Shown: positions 51,096 to 58,977 of the stretch, one piece after another | Numbering within the stretch: position 1 is the first letter of the stretch | Layout: the number at the start of each line of letters is the position of its first letter | Source of the DNA: an uncultured Opitutia bacterium | Lineage (GTDB): Bacteria; Verrucomicrobiota; Verrucomicrobiia; Opitutales; Opitutaceae | NCBI GenBank assembly: GCA_903873805.1 | Contig: CAIQQB010000134.1 | Coordinates: forward strand, 1 to 64,000 | Length of the DNA stretch: 64,000 nt | Reading direction: 5' to 3' | Position numbers and translations under genes: made by a program | Notes under the pieces: generated by a model | Told to the model about the DNA's origin: nothing | What the model saw: the letters and a program-made list of their open reading frames with translations, nothing else | Databases searched by the model: none

Positions 51096-51572
51096 ATGAA
51101 ACCTATTCAAAAGCACTGGCGGGAATTCACCCCTCAGGACTTTGAGATCAGTCCGGTTTGGGTGCTCACCCATAAACTGTGTGATAAGGAGATCTTCCAA
51201 CCCTGGCGGGATCAGCTTCCTTTTGAAGATGTCAGGGGCATCAATAATATTGTTGTCAAAGCCACGCTGACTTTTGCCGATGGCTCAACGTTTCCCGGCT
51301 ATATCCAACCCACTGTTACCAGCAAATATCCCTCCATGAGGCCGGCGATCTTCAGCCCGATTGGCGGGCAAATTGATTTCTGGCTCTGGCGCGCGGAACC
51401 GGAGGGGAAACCCGCCGCCTTCTACGCCGTGTTTAACAAGACGGCCAAACAGATTTTTCCCATCAGATTTTCCGCCCACCCCGGGTTAACTAGCCTGCCA
51501 GCCAACGGCGAGATCGCTGGCTTTTACGGTTATACGGATTGGGCCGCCAAAACCCTTAACGTCACCACGTGA
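51096..51572 (+). CDS. Unknown protein between phoH and pgpH
   Basis: This 158-residue protein starts at ATG 51096, 8 bases after phoH. It has an aromatic-rich, beta-looking sequence (EISPVWVLTHKLCDKEIFQPW, ATLTFADGSTFPGYIQPTV, FWLWRAEPEGKPAAFYAVF) and no signal peptide. Its base composition is clearly more A+T-rich than that of phoH and pgpH, and it interrupts the usual phoH-pgpH-ybeY order, which suggests later acquisition. I do not recognise the family. Confidence 0.75.
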   Translation: MKPIQKHWREFTPQDFEISPVWVLTHKLCDKEIFQPWRDQLPFEDVRGINNIVVKATLTFADGSTFPGYIQPTVTSKYPSMRPAIFSPIGGQIDFWLWRAEPEGKPAAFYAVFNKTAKQIFPIRFSAHPGLTSLPANGEIAGFYGYTDWAAKTLNVTT

Positions 51573-51583
51573 GTTTAGTCCCC

Positions 51584-51604
51584 GCTCCGAAATCCGCAAT
51601 TCCC
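51584..51604. repeat. Heptamer-period repeat just before the pgpH-like gene
   Basis: Three tandem 7-mers (GCTCCGA, AATCCGC, AATTCCC) end two bases before the next start codon. They resemble the CTCCGC-type units at 50066. Confidence 0.6.
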
Positions 51605-51606
51605 TG

Positions 51607-53997
51607 ATGCCCCTCCGCCAACAGTTCAAGGTCCTCCTCGTCAGCCTCGGTTTCCGCCCGACCGGGGGTGTGCTGGCCAGCGGCTCCGGCGCGCGCGAAT
51701 TCCTCGAATCCAGCCGGATCATCTCCACCCTGGTTTTCGCCGCCACCGTCGCCGCCATCGTGCTGATCAGCTTCGTCGGGGTGACCACCGCCAACCTGCC
51801 TGTGCTGCCCAACCAACTGGCCGGCGTGCGTATCGTCTCGAGCGCGAACTTCAGCTACGAGAGCGTGGAAAAAACGCAGCAGGCCCGCAACGCGATCCGC
51901 GACCGCGTCCCCCCCGTCTATCGCCTGGAAAGTGAACCGCTCCGCCTCTTCGAAACCCATCTGGACGAACTGCTCGCCGACCTGGAGAAGTTTGAGCAGA
52001 ACCATCCGGCGGGCACCCCTTTCGTGGCCAACCGGCAGGCCGACTTCGCGGCCCTCGTCGATACCTTCAACGCCAAGGGGCCCTACCGCGTCGGCGCCGA
52101 CGATCTCACCGCCCTGCTGGCCGCCGGCGACACCAAGACGCGCCACGACCTCATCGAGAAGGGCCGCGTCATCCTCCGCAACATCTACGCCGATGGCGTG
52201 CACGACGACCGCGCCTTCGGCAGCAGCGGCCCCGGTGAAATTACCGTCTACAAGGTGGTGCAGGCCGGCGGCGAGATCGCCCGCCGCTCCGCCCAGTCCA
52301 TGGAGGACGCCTTTGGCTACCTGCGCGTCAATGTCAGCGCCGAGATGCCGCGGCCGGAACTCGCCCAGGCGCTCTTCCGCCTCCTGCGCAACGGGCTCGT
52401 GCCCAACCTCGTCTTCGACGACGCCGCCACCAAGCGCCTGCAGACCGACGCGATGCAGGGCGTCCGTCCGGTCATCGTCAGCGTGGAAAGCGGCCAGACC
52501 ATCATCGAGCCCGGGACGCGGGTGACGCCGGAGCAGTACGAGATGCTCGTCGCGCTCCGGCGCTACCTCTCCGACCACGGCGACCTCGCCATCGAGCGGG
52601 TCGAACAGCTCTTTTACCGCATCCTGCTGGTGCTGGCGATGGTCATGGCGAGCGTCTTCTATATCCGGCTCGAGGACCGCGCCACGCTCCACAGCAACAG
52701 CCGGCTCGCGCTGCTCGCCCTCGTCGTCATCATCAACCTCGCGTTGGTGCGCCTCACCTACGGGTTGGCCAGCCTGCCGTTTTTTGCCGACGACACCGCC
52801 GCCGCCTCGCTCCTGCCCTACCTCGCTCCGACCGCCATCGCCCCGCTCGTCATCGCCATCCTCATCGACGCCGGCTCGGCCAGCTTCATGGCGCTGTTCA
52901 TCTCGATCTTCACCAGCGTCATCTACGGCAATCGCCTCGACCTCCTGGTCCTGACGTTTCTTGGTTCGATGGTCGCAATCTATTGCAGCCGGCAGACCCG
53001 CAAACGCAGCACCGTCCTCCGGGCCTCCGCCCTCGGCGGTCTCACCGTCGCGGTCTTCGCCCTGTTCCTCGGTGTGGTCGACCAGCTCGACCCCCTCACC
53101 GTCCTCAAACACATGGCCACCGGCCTCGGCACCGGCCTGCTCACCGGCGGCATCGTCGTCGGTCTGCTCCTGCCCGTCCTTGAGCGGCTGTTCAAGCACA
53201 CCACCGACATCACCCTGCTTGAGCTCACCGACTACAACCACCCCCTCCTGCGCCTGATGCAGATGGAGGCGCCGGGCACTTATCACCATTCGCTCATTGT
53301 CGCCCAGCTGTCCGAAAACGCCGCCGGGGCCATCGGCGCCAACCCGCTCCTGGCCCGCGTCTGTGCGCTGTTCCATGACATCGGCAAGACCGCCCGACCC
53401 GGGCATTTCAGCGAAAACCAGCAGGACGGCATCAACCCGCATGACGACAGCGATCCCGTCGCCTCCGCCCTCATCATCAAGAGCCACGTCCGCGACGGGG
53501 TCGCACTCGCCGTCCGCCACCGTCTGCCCCGCGCCGTCACCGATGTCATCCAGCAGCATCACGGCACCACCCTCATCCGTTACTTTTACCAGCGCGCCGT
53601 CAGCCGGACTCGGCCGCCCGGACCCGCCACCGCGCCGCCGTTCACCCCGGCCGGCCCCGATTCCCCGCCGGTGTCCCCGGTCAACGAGTCCCCCTTCCGC
53701 TACGACGGCCCGCGCCCTCGCTTCAAGGAAAGCGCCATTATCCACTTCGCCGACGGGGTCGAGGCCGCCTCCCGCACGCTGCGCACCGTCACCCCGCAGC
53801 ATCTCGCCGAGCTGATCGACGCCATCGTCCGCCAGCGCATCGAGGACGGCCAGATCGAGGAGGCTCCGCTGACATTCAAGGAAATCAGCCTGATCAAGCA
53901 GAGCTTCGCCTTCACCCTGCTGAACATGCTGCACGGGCGCGTCGCCTATCCGCCCGCCGCCCCCTTGACGGTCAAGGCTTCGGAAACACGGAGCTGA
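51607..53997 (+). CDS. 7TM-HD phosphodiesterase, PgpH type
   Basis: This 796-residue protein begins with a cytoplasmic segment and membrane helix (IISTLVFAATVAAIVLISFVG), then a large extracytoplasmic 7TMR-HD domain. Seven hydrophobic segments follow from about residue 335 to 535, and then a cytosolic HD domain: ALFHDIGKTARPGHFSENQ (His590-Asp591) with LPRAVTDVIQQHHG. This layout matches PgpH/YqfF, which cleaves cyclic di-AMP. The HD ligands are intact. A Pro-rich insert (RPPGPATAPPFTPAGPDSPP) interrupts the HD domain near residue 675. It is followed by ybeY. Confidence 0.88.
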   Translation: MPLRQQFKVLLVSLGFRPTGGVLASGSGAREFLESSRIISTLVFAATVAAIVLISFVGVTTANLPVLPNQLAGVRIVSSANFSYESVEKTQQARNAIRDRVPPVYRLESEPLRLFETHLDELLADLEKFEQNHPAGTPFVANRQADFAALVDTFNAKGPYRVGADDLTALLAAGDTKTRHDLIEKGRVILRNIYADGVHDDRAFGSSGPGEITVYKVVQAGGEIARRSAQSMEDAFGYLRVNVSAEMPRPELAQALFRLLRNGLVPNLVFDDAATKRLQTDAMQGVRPVIVSVESGQTIIEPGTRVTPEQYEMLVALRRYLSDHGDLAIERVEQLFYRILLVLAMVMASVFYIRLEDRATLHSNSRLALLALVVIINLALVRLTYGLASLPFFADDTAAASLLPYLAPTAIAPLVIAILIDAGSASFMALFISIFTSVIYGNRLDLLVLTFLGSMVAIYCSRQTRKRSTVLRASALGGLTVAVFALFLGVVDQLDPLTVLKHMATGLGTGLLTGGIVVGLLLPVLERLFKHTTDITLLELTDYNHPLLRLMQMEAPGTYHHSLIVAQLSENAAGAIGANPLLARVCALFHDIGKTARPGHFSENQQDGINPHDDSDPVASALIIKSHVRDGVALAVRHRLPRAVTDVIQQHHGTTLIRYFYQRAVSRTRPPGPATAPPFTPAGPDSPPVSPVNESPFRYDGPRPRFKESAIIHFADGVEAASRTLRTVTPQHLAELIDAIVRQRIEDGQIEEAPLTFKEISLIKQSFAFTLLNMLHGRVAYPPAAPLTVKASETRS

Positions 53998-54076
53998 GGG
54001 ACTGCCACCGCCGCCACTCCCATTTCATCCGCCCCATTGCCGTTCTTGTCCTCGTGCCGGAATCCAATTTTCCCTC

Positions 54077-54601
54077 ATGCCGCCACCCAGCGCATCGGCT
54101 TCCCCCTCCCTGCTCCGCCCCGTCCTGGTCCGCAACGCTCACCCGCGCCTCCGCCTCGACCGCCAGGCTGTTGTCCGCGTCATCCACACCCTCGATGCGC
54201 ACTTCGCCAATTCCGCACTCCCTTCCGCCTGCCCGCCCGGGGAGCTTTCGCTGGTCTTTCTCACCGACCCGGCCCTGGCCCGGCTGCATGCCGATTTTCT
54301 CGGCGACCCGAGCACCACGGACGTGATCACCTTTGCCGGCGATCCCGGCTTTGGGGTTGCGGGAGAAATCTGTGTTTCGGTCGACACGGCCGCCGCCTAT
54401 GCGCGGAAACACCGCCGCAACTTCAGCGCTGAGCTCACGCTCTATCTGGTTCACGGCTGGCTGCACCTCGCCGGCTTCGACGATCTCGTGCCGGCGAAGA
54501 AACGCCGGATGCGCGCAGCCGAGGCGCGCGCGCTGCGCCTGCTCGCCGCCACCGACTGCCGGCCCCGTTTCACATTGCGGGCCGGCCGGCCGGCCCCATG
54601 A
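54077..54601 (+). CDS. ybeY: Endoribonuclease YbeY
   Basis: This 174-residue protein has the YbeY core: ELSLVFLTDPALARLHADFLGDPSTTDVITF, then GEICVSVDTAAAYARKH and LYLVHGWLHLAGFDD. YbeY matures 16S rRNA ends and supports ribosome quality control. The metal motif H-G-x-L-H-L-x-G-F-D-H is changed at its last position: His126 and His130 are present, but the third ligand is Asp136. The C-terminal tail (RLLAATDCRPRFTLRAG) is longer than usual. It sits in the normal phoH-pgpH-ybeY neighbourhood. Confidence 0.9.
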   Translation: MPPPSASASPSLLRPVLVRNAHPRLRLDRQAVVRVIHTLDAHFANSALPSACPPGELSLVFLTDPALARLHADFLGDPSTTDVITFAGDPGFGVAGEICVSVDTAAAYARKHRRNFSAELTLYLVHGWLHLAGFDDLVPAKKRRMRAAEARALRLLAATDCRPRFTLRAGRPAP

Positions 54602-54730
54602 TGGCGAACACCCCATGATCTCCGGGCACCGCCAGACCGAGCCACCGCCGTCTGGTCCGTCCGCTCCCGGAGCGAGTCGGGAGTGTCCCTGGGCTCGGCG
54701 CCGCCCCCGCTGTGGCGCAGGTTTCCGCCC

Positions 54731-56497
54731 ATGAGCGGATCGCCCTTTTCATTTCGCCTCCGGGCCTCGGCCGCTTGGGGGCTTGTGCTGGCCGCCCCCG
54801 CGCTCTGGGTCGGAGTGCTGATCTGGCGCAACGGGGTGGATGTCCCGTTTTGGGACCAGTGGGACGGGATCTGCCCGCTGTTCGAAAAGATGGCCGCCGG
54901 CACGCTCGGTCCCGCCGACTTCTTCGCCCTGCACAACGAACACCGGCCCTTTTTTCCCCGGTTGCTGCTTTTTGGCCTGGCCCGGCTGACCGGCTGGAAC
55001 ATCCGGGCCGAGCTCGGGTTGATCTGGCTCCTCGTCGTGGTCTGCGCCCTGAATCTCCGGCGACTTGCCCAGCTCACCGGCTGGTCCGGCGTCCCCGCCG
55101 GCCGCTGGCTGCTGCTCGCCGCCATCATTCTGCTCTTCACCCCCCTGCAGTTTGAGAACTGGCTCTTGGGCTTTCAGGTCGTGCTGGTGCTGCCGGTGTT
55201 CTGTCTAACCGCCGCCCTGATCGTGGCGCAATTGCGGTCCCCTGCCAGTTTCATCGGCACAATGGTGCTGTCGACGATCAGCACCTTCTCTGTCGCCGGC
55301 GGATTCTTCTGCTGGCTGCTGTGTCTCCCGCTCCTGCTCGAGGGCGACGGGGGTTCCGCCGCTGCGCCACACCGGCGCACCTGGTGGGCGCTTTGGATCG
55401 GCGGCTTCGCCCTCAATCTGATTCTGTATTTCCACGGCTACCACGGACCCGCGGGTCAGGCCGACCCTCTCCTCAGCCTGACTCACCCGGCCCATTTGGT
55501 GGAGTTTGGCCTGGCTTTTCTCGGCGCCCCCTTCGCCTTCGGAAGCTCGCTGGCCGCCACGACCATGGCGGTCGCCGCCGGGTTCACACTATTGCTGCTC
55601 TTCGTGTTCTGCCTTGGCTATGTCGTCCGCCGGCGGGTCGCCAGTGTGCGACGGCGCACTCTGCCGTGGCTGCTGCTCGCCGCGGCGGCCGTGATCAATG
55701 CCGGGCTCTCTGCCTGCGGTCGTTCCGCGACCGGCCTCAGTCAGGCACTGGCTTCCCGCTATGTCATCTTTTCGGTGCTGCTGCCCATCGGCTTGCTATT
55801 TGCACTGGCGGTGGTTTGGGAAGACTGGCGGGGCCGCCATCCCGAACGCACCTCCGGCCCCCGCAACACCCTGATCTGCCTCACGACCGCCTTTGTCTTG
55901 ATGCACCTGTCCGGTGCCTTCGTCTGCCTCCGGGCCTGGACCGATCTCCGTCATGTCCGGTTGCGCGCCAAAGCCCTGGTTGAACTCGTCAACCAGATCG
56001 ACGCCCCCGCCGATCTCGCCCTCTATGTTCACGCTGAGGTTTCCCCGCTCAAAGGCCGGGTCAACCTGCTCGCCGGCCTCGGCTATCTCCGCCCCGGGTT
56101 GATTGGCTCGCCGTTCATCCGTGACCTCACCGACCCCGCTCATCCCGGCGGTGCCGCCAATGGCGAACTGCAGCAGGCGGGGCGGAACTCCGCCGGCCAG
56201 CTGGTCTTGTCCGGCTGGGCCATCCTGCCGGAACGGACCTGGGCCGCCGACGCGGTGCTGCTGACCTATGACGATCCGCAGTACGGCCCGCGGATCTTCG
56301 CGCTCGCGCTTGGCGGCAGCCCGCACCCCGATCTGGCCACCCGGTTTCAGGTGGCCGACTTCGCCCTGGCTGGCTGGACGCGGACTTTTGACCCCGGCCA
56401 GCTTCCGCCCGGGCCGCAAATCCTTCGGGCCTGGGCCTTCGATCCTGAGAACGGTCGCGCCTACGCGCTGGCCGGAAGCGTGCACTGGCAGCCCTGA
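54731..56497 (+). CDS. Multi-spanning membrane protein, glycosyltransferase-like
   Basis: This 588-residue protein was started at ATG 54731, which opens SGSPFSFRLRASAAWGLVLAAPALW. It has about ten membrane segments up to residue 400. An early acidic loop (VDVPFWDQWDGICPLF, then HNEHRPFFPRLLLFGLARL) resembles the catalytic loop of GT-C glycosyltransferases. The last 150 residues form a soluble beta-rich domain (LVLSGWAILPERTWAADAVLLTYDD). GT-C activity is only a possibility. The next gene has similar architecture. Confidence 0.65.
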   Translation: MSGSPFSFRLRASAAWGLVLAAPALWVGVLIWRNGVDVPFWDQWDGICPLFEKMAAGTLGPADFFALHNEHRPFFPRLLLFGLARLTGWNIRAELGLIWLLVVVCALNLRRLAQLTGWSGVPAGRWLLLAAIILLFTPLQFENWLLGFQVVLVLPVFCLTAALIVAQLRSPASFIGTMVLSTISTFSVAGGFFCWLLCLPLLLEGDGGSAAAPHRRTWWALWIGGFALNLILYFHGYHGPAGQADPLLSLTHPAHLVEFGLAFLGAPFAFGSSLAATTMAVAAGFTLLLLFVFCLGYVVRRRVASVRRRTLPWLLLAAAAVINAGLSACGRSATGLSQALASRYVIFSVLLPIGLLFALAVVWEDWRGRHPERTSGPRNTLICLTTAFVLMHLSGAFVCLRAWTDLRHVRLRAKALVELVNQIDAPADLALYVHAEVSPLKGRVNLLAGLGYLRPGLIGSPFIRDLTDPAHPGGAANGELQQAGRNSAGQLVLSGWAILPERTWAADAVLLTYDDPQYGPRIFALALGGSPHPDLATRFQVADFALAGWTRTFDPGQLPPGPQILRAWAFDPENGRAYALAGSVHWQP

Positions 56498-56673
56498 CCC
56501 CGGCTCGCCTGCACTCCGTTTCGGTTTTTCCATCGGCTGACGCAATCCCGTCCGCCGGCCGCGCCCATTTCCGGGGTTGCTTTTCCCGGGACAAATCTCA
56601 GGCATCGAAGCATGCCGTGTCCGCACCAGAACCGCTGTCCGGGATCCCGTTTCGGGATGTCGGGACGCCGCCC

Positions 56674-58158
56674 ATGAATACCCTGGCTAAAGGAGGTTTC
56701 AACCAGCTGTTGCTGTTGTTGCTTTTTCTTTTGGTGACGGTCGGCAAGTCGGGCTTCTGGATCATGCCGAATCTGCAGGAGCAGTTCATGATTTCGCAAA
56801 GCCTGCTGCACAATCCGCTTCCAGCCCCGGAGTCCCATTACCTCCTGACGAACTACCTGCAGCCGATGCTCTTCGGTTGGACCGGGGGCGGTTCGCTGAA
56901 GGCCTATGCCTGGTACGCGTTGGGCACCACGGTCCTGTTTTACGTCGGGTTCGTCCTCTGGTATGTGCGTCGACGCCGGATCAGCCCGGGCTCCTCGTCG
57001 AGTCTCCTGGCCGTGGGTGTCTTCACGGTCTTTGTCACGCCGGCCTATTGGATCGGCATGGACGGTGCGACGCTGCTGCTCCTGTTCCTGACCATGGTCT
57101 TCCTCTACTCCCGCTGGAGCATCCTGTTTGCCGTGCTCCTGGCCTGGCAGCACTTCGAGCACGGTCTGGTTGGTTTCCTGCTGCTCGCGGGCACCCTGGT
57201 GATCATGGCGGCACGCGGCAACGCGCCGGTTCACCTCGCCGCGTTGCGACGGACCGGGGTCGTGCTCCTGGCCCTGTTCGCCGGGAAGGGGCTCCTGCTC
57301 GTGTTCTTCCGGCTGGCGCACCTGCAGCCCGCCGTCGACCTCCCCACGCTCCTCGGCACCGAATTTCCGGAGAACTTCCGCGCCTGGACCGGCAATTGGC
57401 CCGCCATCCTGTTCTCCCTTTTCGGCACCGGCTGGCTGCTCTTGCTCATCCGGGCCCGCAAAATCTGGCCGATCTTTCCCGCGGTCCTGGCGGCGTTCCT
57501 TTTTCTGATGCTGGTCCAGGACAAGACGCGGACCGGAACCCTGATTCTTTTTCCTGTGATCATGTACGCGCTATGCCTGAACCCCGCTTTCTGGGATTTT
57601 TTGACGCCGAAATGGCTCTGCGTCCTGCTCGTGGTTCACCTCGTCACGCCGACGTGTTTCTTCTGGCAGCAGGTGAATGGTGGACTCTGGCATCATTCGC
57701 CCGAGATCGTGACCCGCCTATTCAAACCGGGAGCATCCTTTGATGATTTCGATGGCTGGAAGCCGTTCACGCAGGATCGGTTCGCCCCCACCGTCTACAC
57801 TGCCACGGATCTGTCCTCCTCCACCGGCCAGATGGAGAACGGCGACGTGGTGTCGCAGCCCGGACGGCCAGGCCTGTTGACCGACGGTCCCATGGCCCCG
57901 TTGTCCAAGGGGGCCTATCTGGCGCGGATCTACTATTCGACGGATCCGGGCCCGACCGGCCAGGTGGTCGGCAACTGGGACGTGGAAAGGGCGGCGACCC
58001 CGCGGGTGATCCAGCAGGGGAATCTGCTCAGCGGCTATCACCGGATTGCAATTCTGCTTTTCGCCTGCGACCGTGATCAGGACGTCGCCATCCGGACCTA
58101 CAGCCTTGGCCGGCAGAGGATCTCGATAGACAGAATAGAAGTGCAGCAGCTCTATTGA
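56674..58158 (+). CDS. Multi-spanning membrane protein, unknown
   Basis: This 494-residue protein (ATG at 56674) has about ten hydrophobic segments (LLLLLLFLLVTVGKSGFWIM, VLFYVGFVLWYVRR, FLLLAGTLVIMAARG) and a C-terminal soluble domain of about 140 residues ending in GRQRISIDRIEVQQL. A perfect AGGAGG lies inside the frame at 56691, so initiation from a CTG or TTG at 56707-56712 is also conceivable. The layout of helices plus beta tail repeats that of the preceding gene; perhaps both act in surface polysaccharide formation. Confidence 0.65.
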   Translation: MNTLAKGGFNQLLLLLLFLLVTVGKSGFWIMPNLQEQFMISQSLLHNPLPAPESHYLLTNYLQPMLFGWTGGGSLKAYAWYALGTTVLFYVGFVLWYVRRRRISPGSSSSLLAVGVFTVFVTPAYWIGMDGATLLLLFLTMVFLYSRWSILFAVLLAWQHFEHGLVGFLLLAGTLVIMAARGNAPVHLAALRRTGVVLLALFAGKGLLLVFFRLAHLQPAVDLPTLLGTEFPENFRAWTGNWPAILFSLFGTGWLLLLIRARKIWPIFPAVLAAFLFLMLVQDKTRTGTLILFPVIMYALCLNPAFWDFLTPKWLCVLLVVHLVTPTCFFWQQVNGGLWHHSPEIVTRLFKPGASFDDFDGWKPFTQDRFAPTVYTATDLSSSTGQMENGDVVSQPGRPGLLTDGPMAPLSKGAYLARIYYSTDPGPTGQVVGNWDVERAATPRVIQQGNLLSGYHRIAILLFACDRDQDVAIRTYSLGRQRISIDRIEVQQLY

Positions 58159-58177
58159 AAGGTTCCTGCCCCGGGGC

Positions 58178-58195
58178 CCGTCATCATTCCGTCAT
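58178..58195 (+). promoter_or_regulatory. Pho-box-like tandem repeat ahead of the two-component genes
   Basis: Two perfect 7-base direct repeats, CCGTCAT and CCGTCAT, are separated by 4 bases, giving the 11-base period bound by OmpR/PhoB-type regulators. A possible -10 (TATCCT) follows about 12 bases downstream. The response regulator starts at 58303, so the site may serve autoregulation. Confidence 0.5.
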
Positions 58196-58302
58196 CAATG
58201 CCCTGCTATCCTTTCCGCTCCCGCCCGCACCCAGCATGAGGACCCATCACCGGCATCCCCCCGTTTCCCGGTCGCCGCAGTTTCCGCGCTTCCCGTTTCG
58301 CC

Positions 58303-58977
58303 ATGCGCGTCCTGGTGGTTGAAGACTCGGCGCGACTGCAGCGCACGCTCGGGACCGCCTTGCGCAAGTCGGGCTATGCGGTCGACCTCGCCGGGGACGG
58401 CGAGGAAGGGCTCTGGCTGGCCGAATCCAACCCCTATGACGTGATCGTGCTCGATCTCATGCTGCCCAAGCGCGACGGCCTCTCACTGCTGGGCGAACTG
58501 CGGCGGAAGGGCCGGGACACCCATGTGCTCTTGCTCACCGCCCGCGACACCGTCCAGGACCGTGTCCAGGGCCTCCGCGCCGGGGCCGACGACTATCTCG
58601 TCAAGCCGTTCGAACTCGAGGAACTGCTCGCCCGGGTCGAGGCGCTCTGCCGCCGGGCCTACGGCAGCAAACAGTCGCGGCTCGGCATCGCCGATCTCGA
58701 AATCGACACCCGCGCCCGCACCGTCCAACGCGCCGGCCTCCCCATCGAGCTCACCGCCCGCGAATACCACCTGCTGGAATACCTCGCCCGCCAGCGCGGC
58801 CAGGTCGTCTCCCGCTCGGAAATCGAGGAGCACATCTACGACGGCGAGGTCGATCCGATGAGTAACGTCGTCGACTCCGCCGTCTGCAGCCTGCGCCGCA
58901 AGCTCGGCCAGGCCGGCAGCCTCCCCCTCATCCACACCCGCCGCGGCCTGGGCTACGTCCTGGAGGCCGCGCCGTGA
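58303..58977 (+). CDS. OmpR/PhoB-family response regulator
   Basis: This 224-residue regulator has a receiver domain (MRVLVVEDSARLQRTLGTALRKSGYAVDLAGDGEEGLWLAESNPYDVIVLDLMLPKRDG, with the acceptor Asp in VLDLMLP and Lys in YLVKPFELEELL). Its winged-helix DNA-binding domain is LTAREYHLLEYLARQRGQVVSRSEIEEHIYD followed by SNVVDSAVCSLRRKLG. Its stop overlaps the start of the kinase gene as GTGA. The signal is unknown. Confidence 0.93.
   Translation: MRVLVVEDSARLQRTLGTALRKSGYAVDLAGDGEEGLWLAESNPYDVIVLDLMLPKRDGLSLLGELRRKGRDTHVLLLTARDTVQDRVQGLRAGADDYLVKPFELEELLARVEALCRRAYGSKQSRLGIADLEIDTRARTVQRAGLPIELTAREYHLLEYLARQRGQVVSRSEIEEHIYDGEVDPMSNVVDSAVCSLRRKLGQAGSLPLIHTRRGLGYVLEAAP

Noticed and set aside
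51562-53934. Minus-strand open frame (790 codons) opposite the PgpH-like gene
   Set aside because: The plus-strand gene has clear membrane segments and an HD motif; the antisense frame is Gly/Asp/Glu-rich without motifs.
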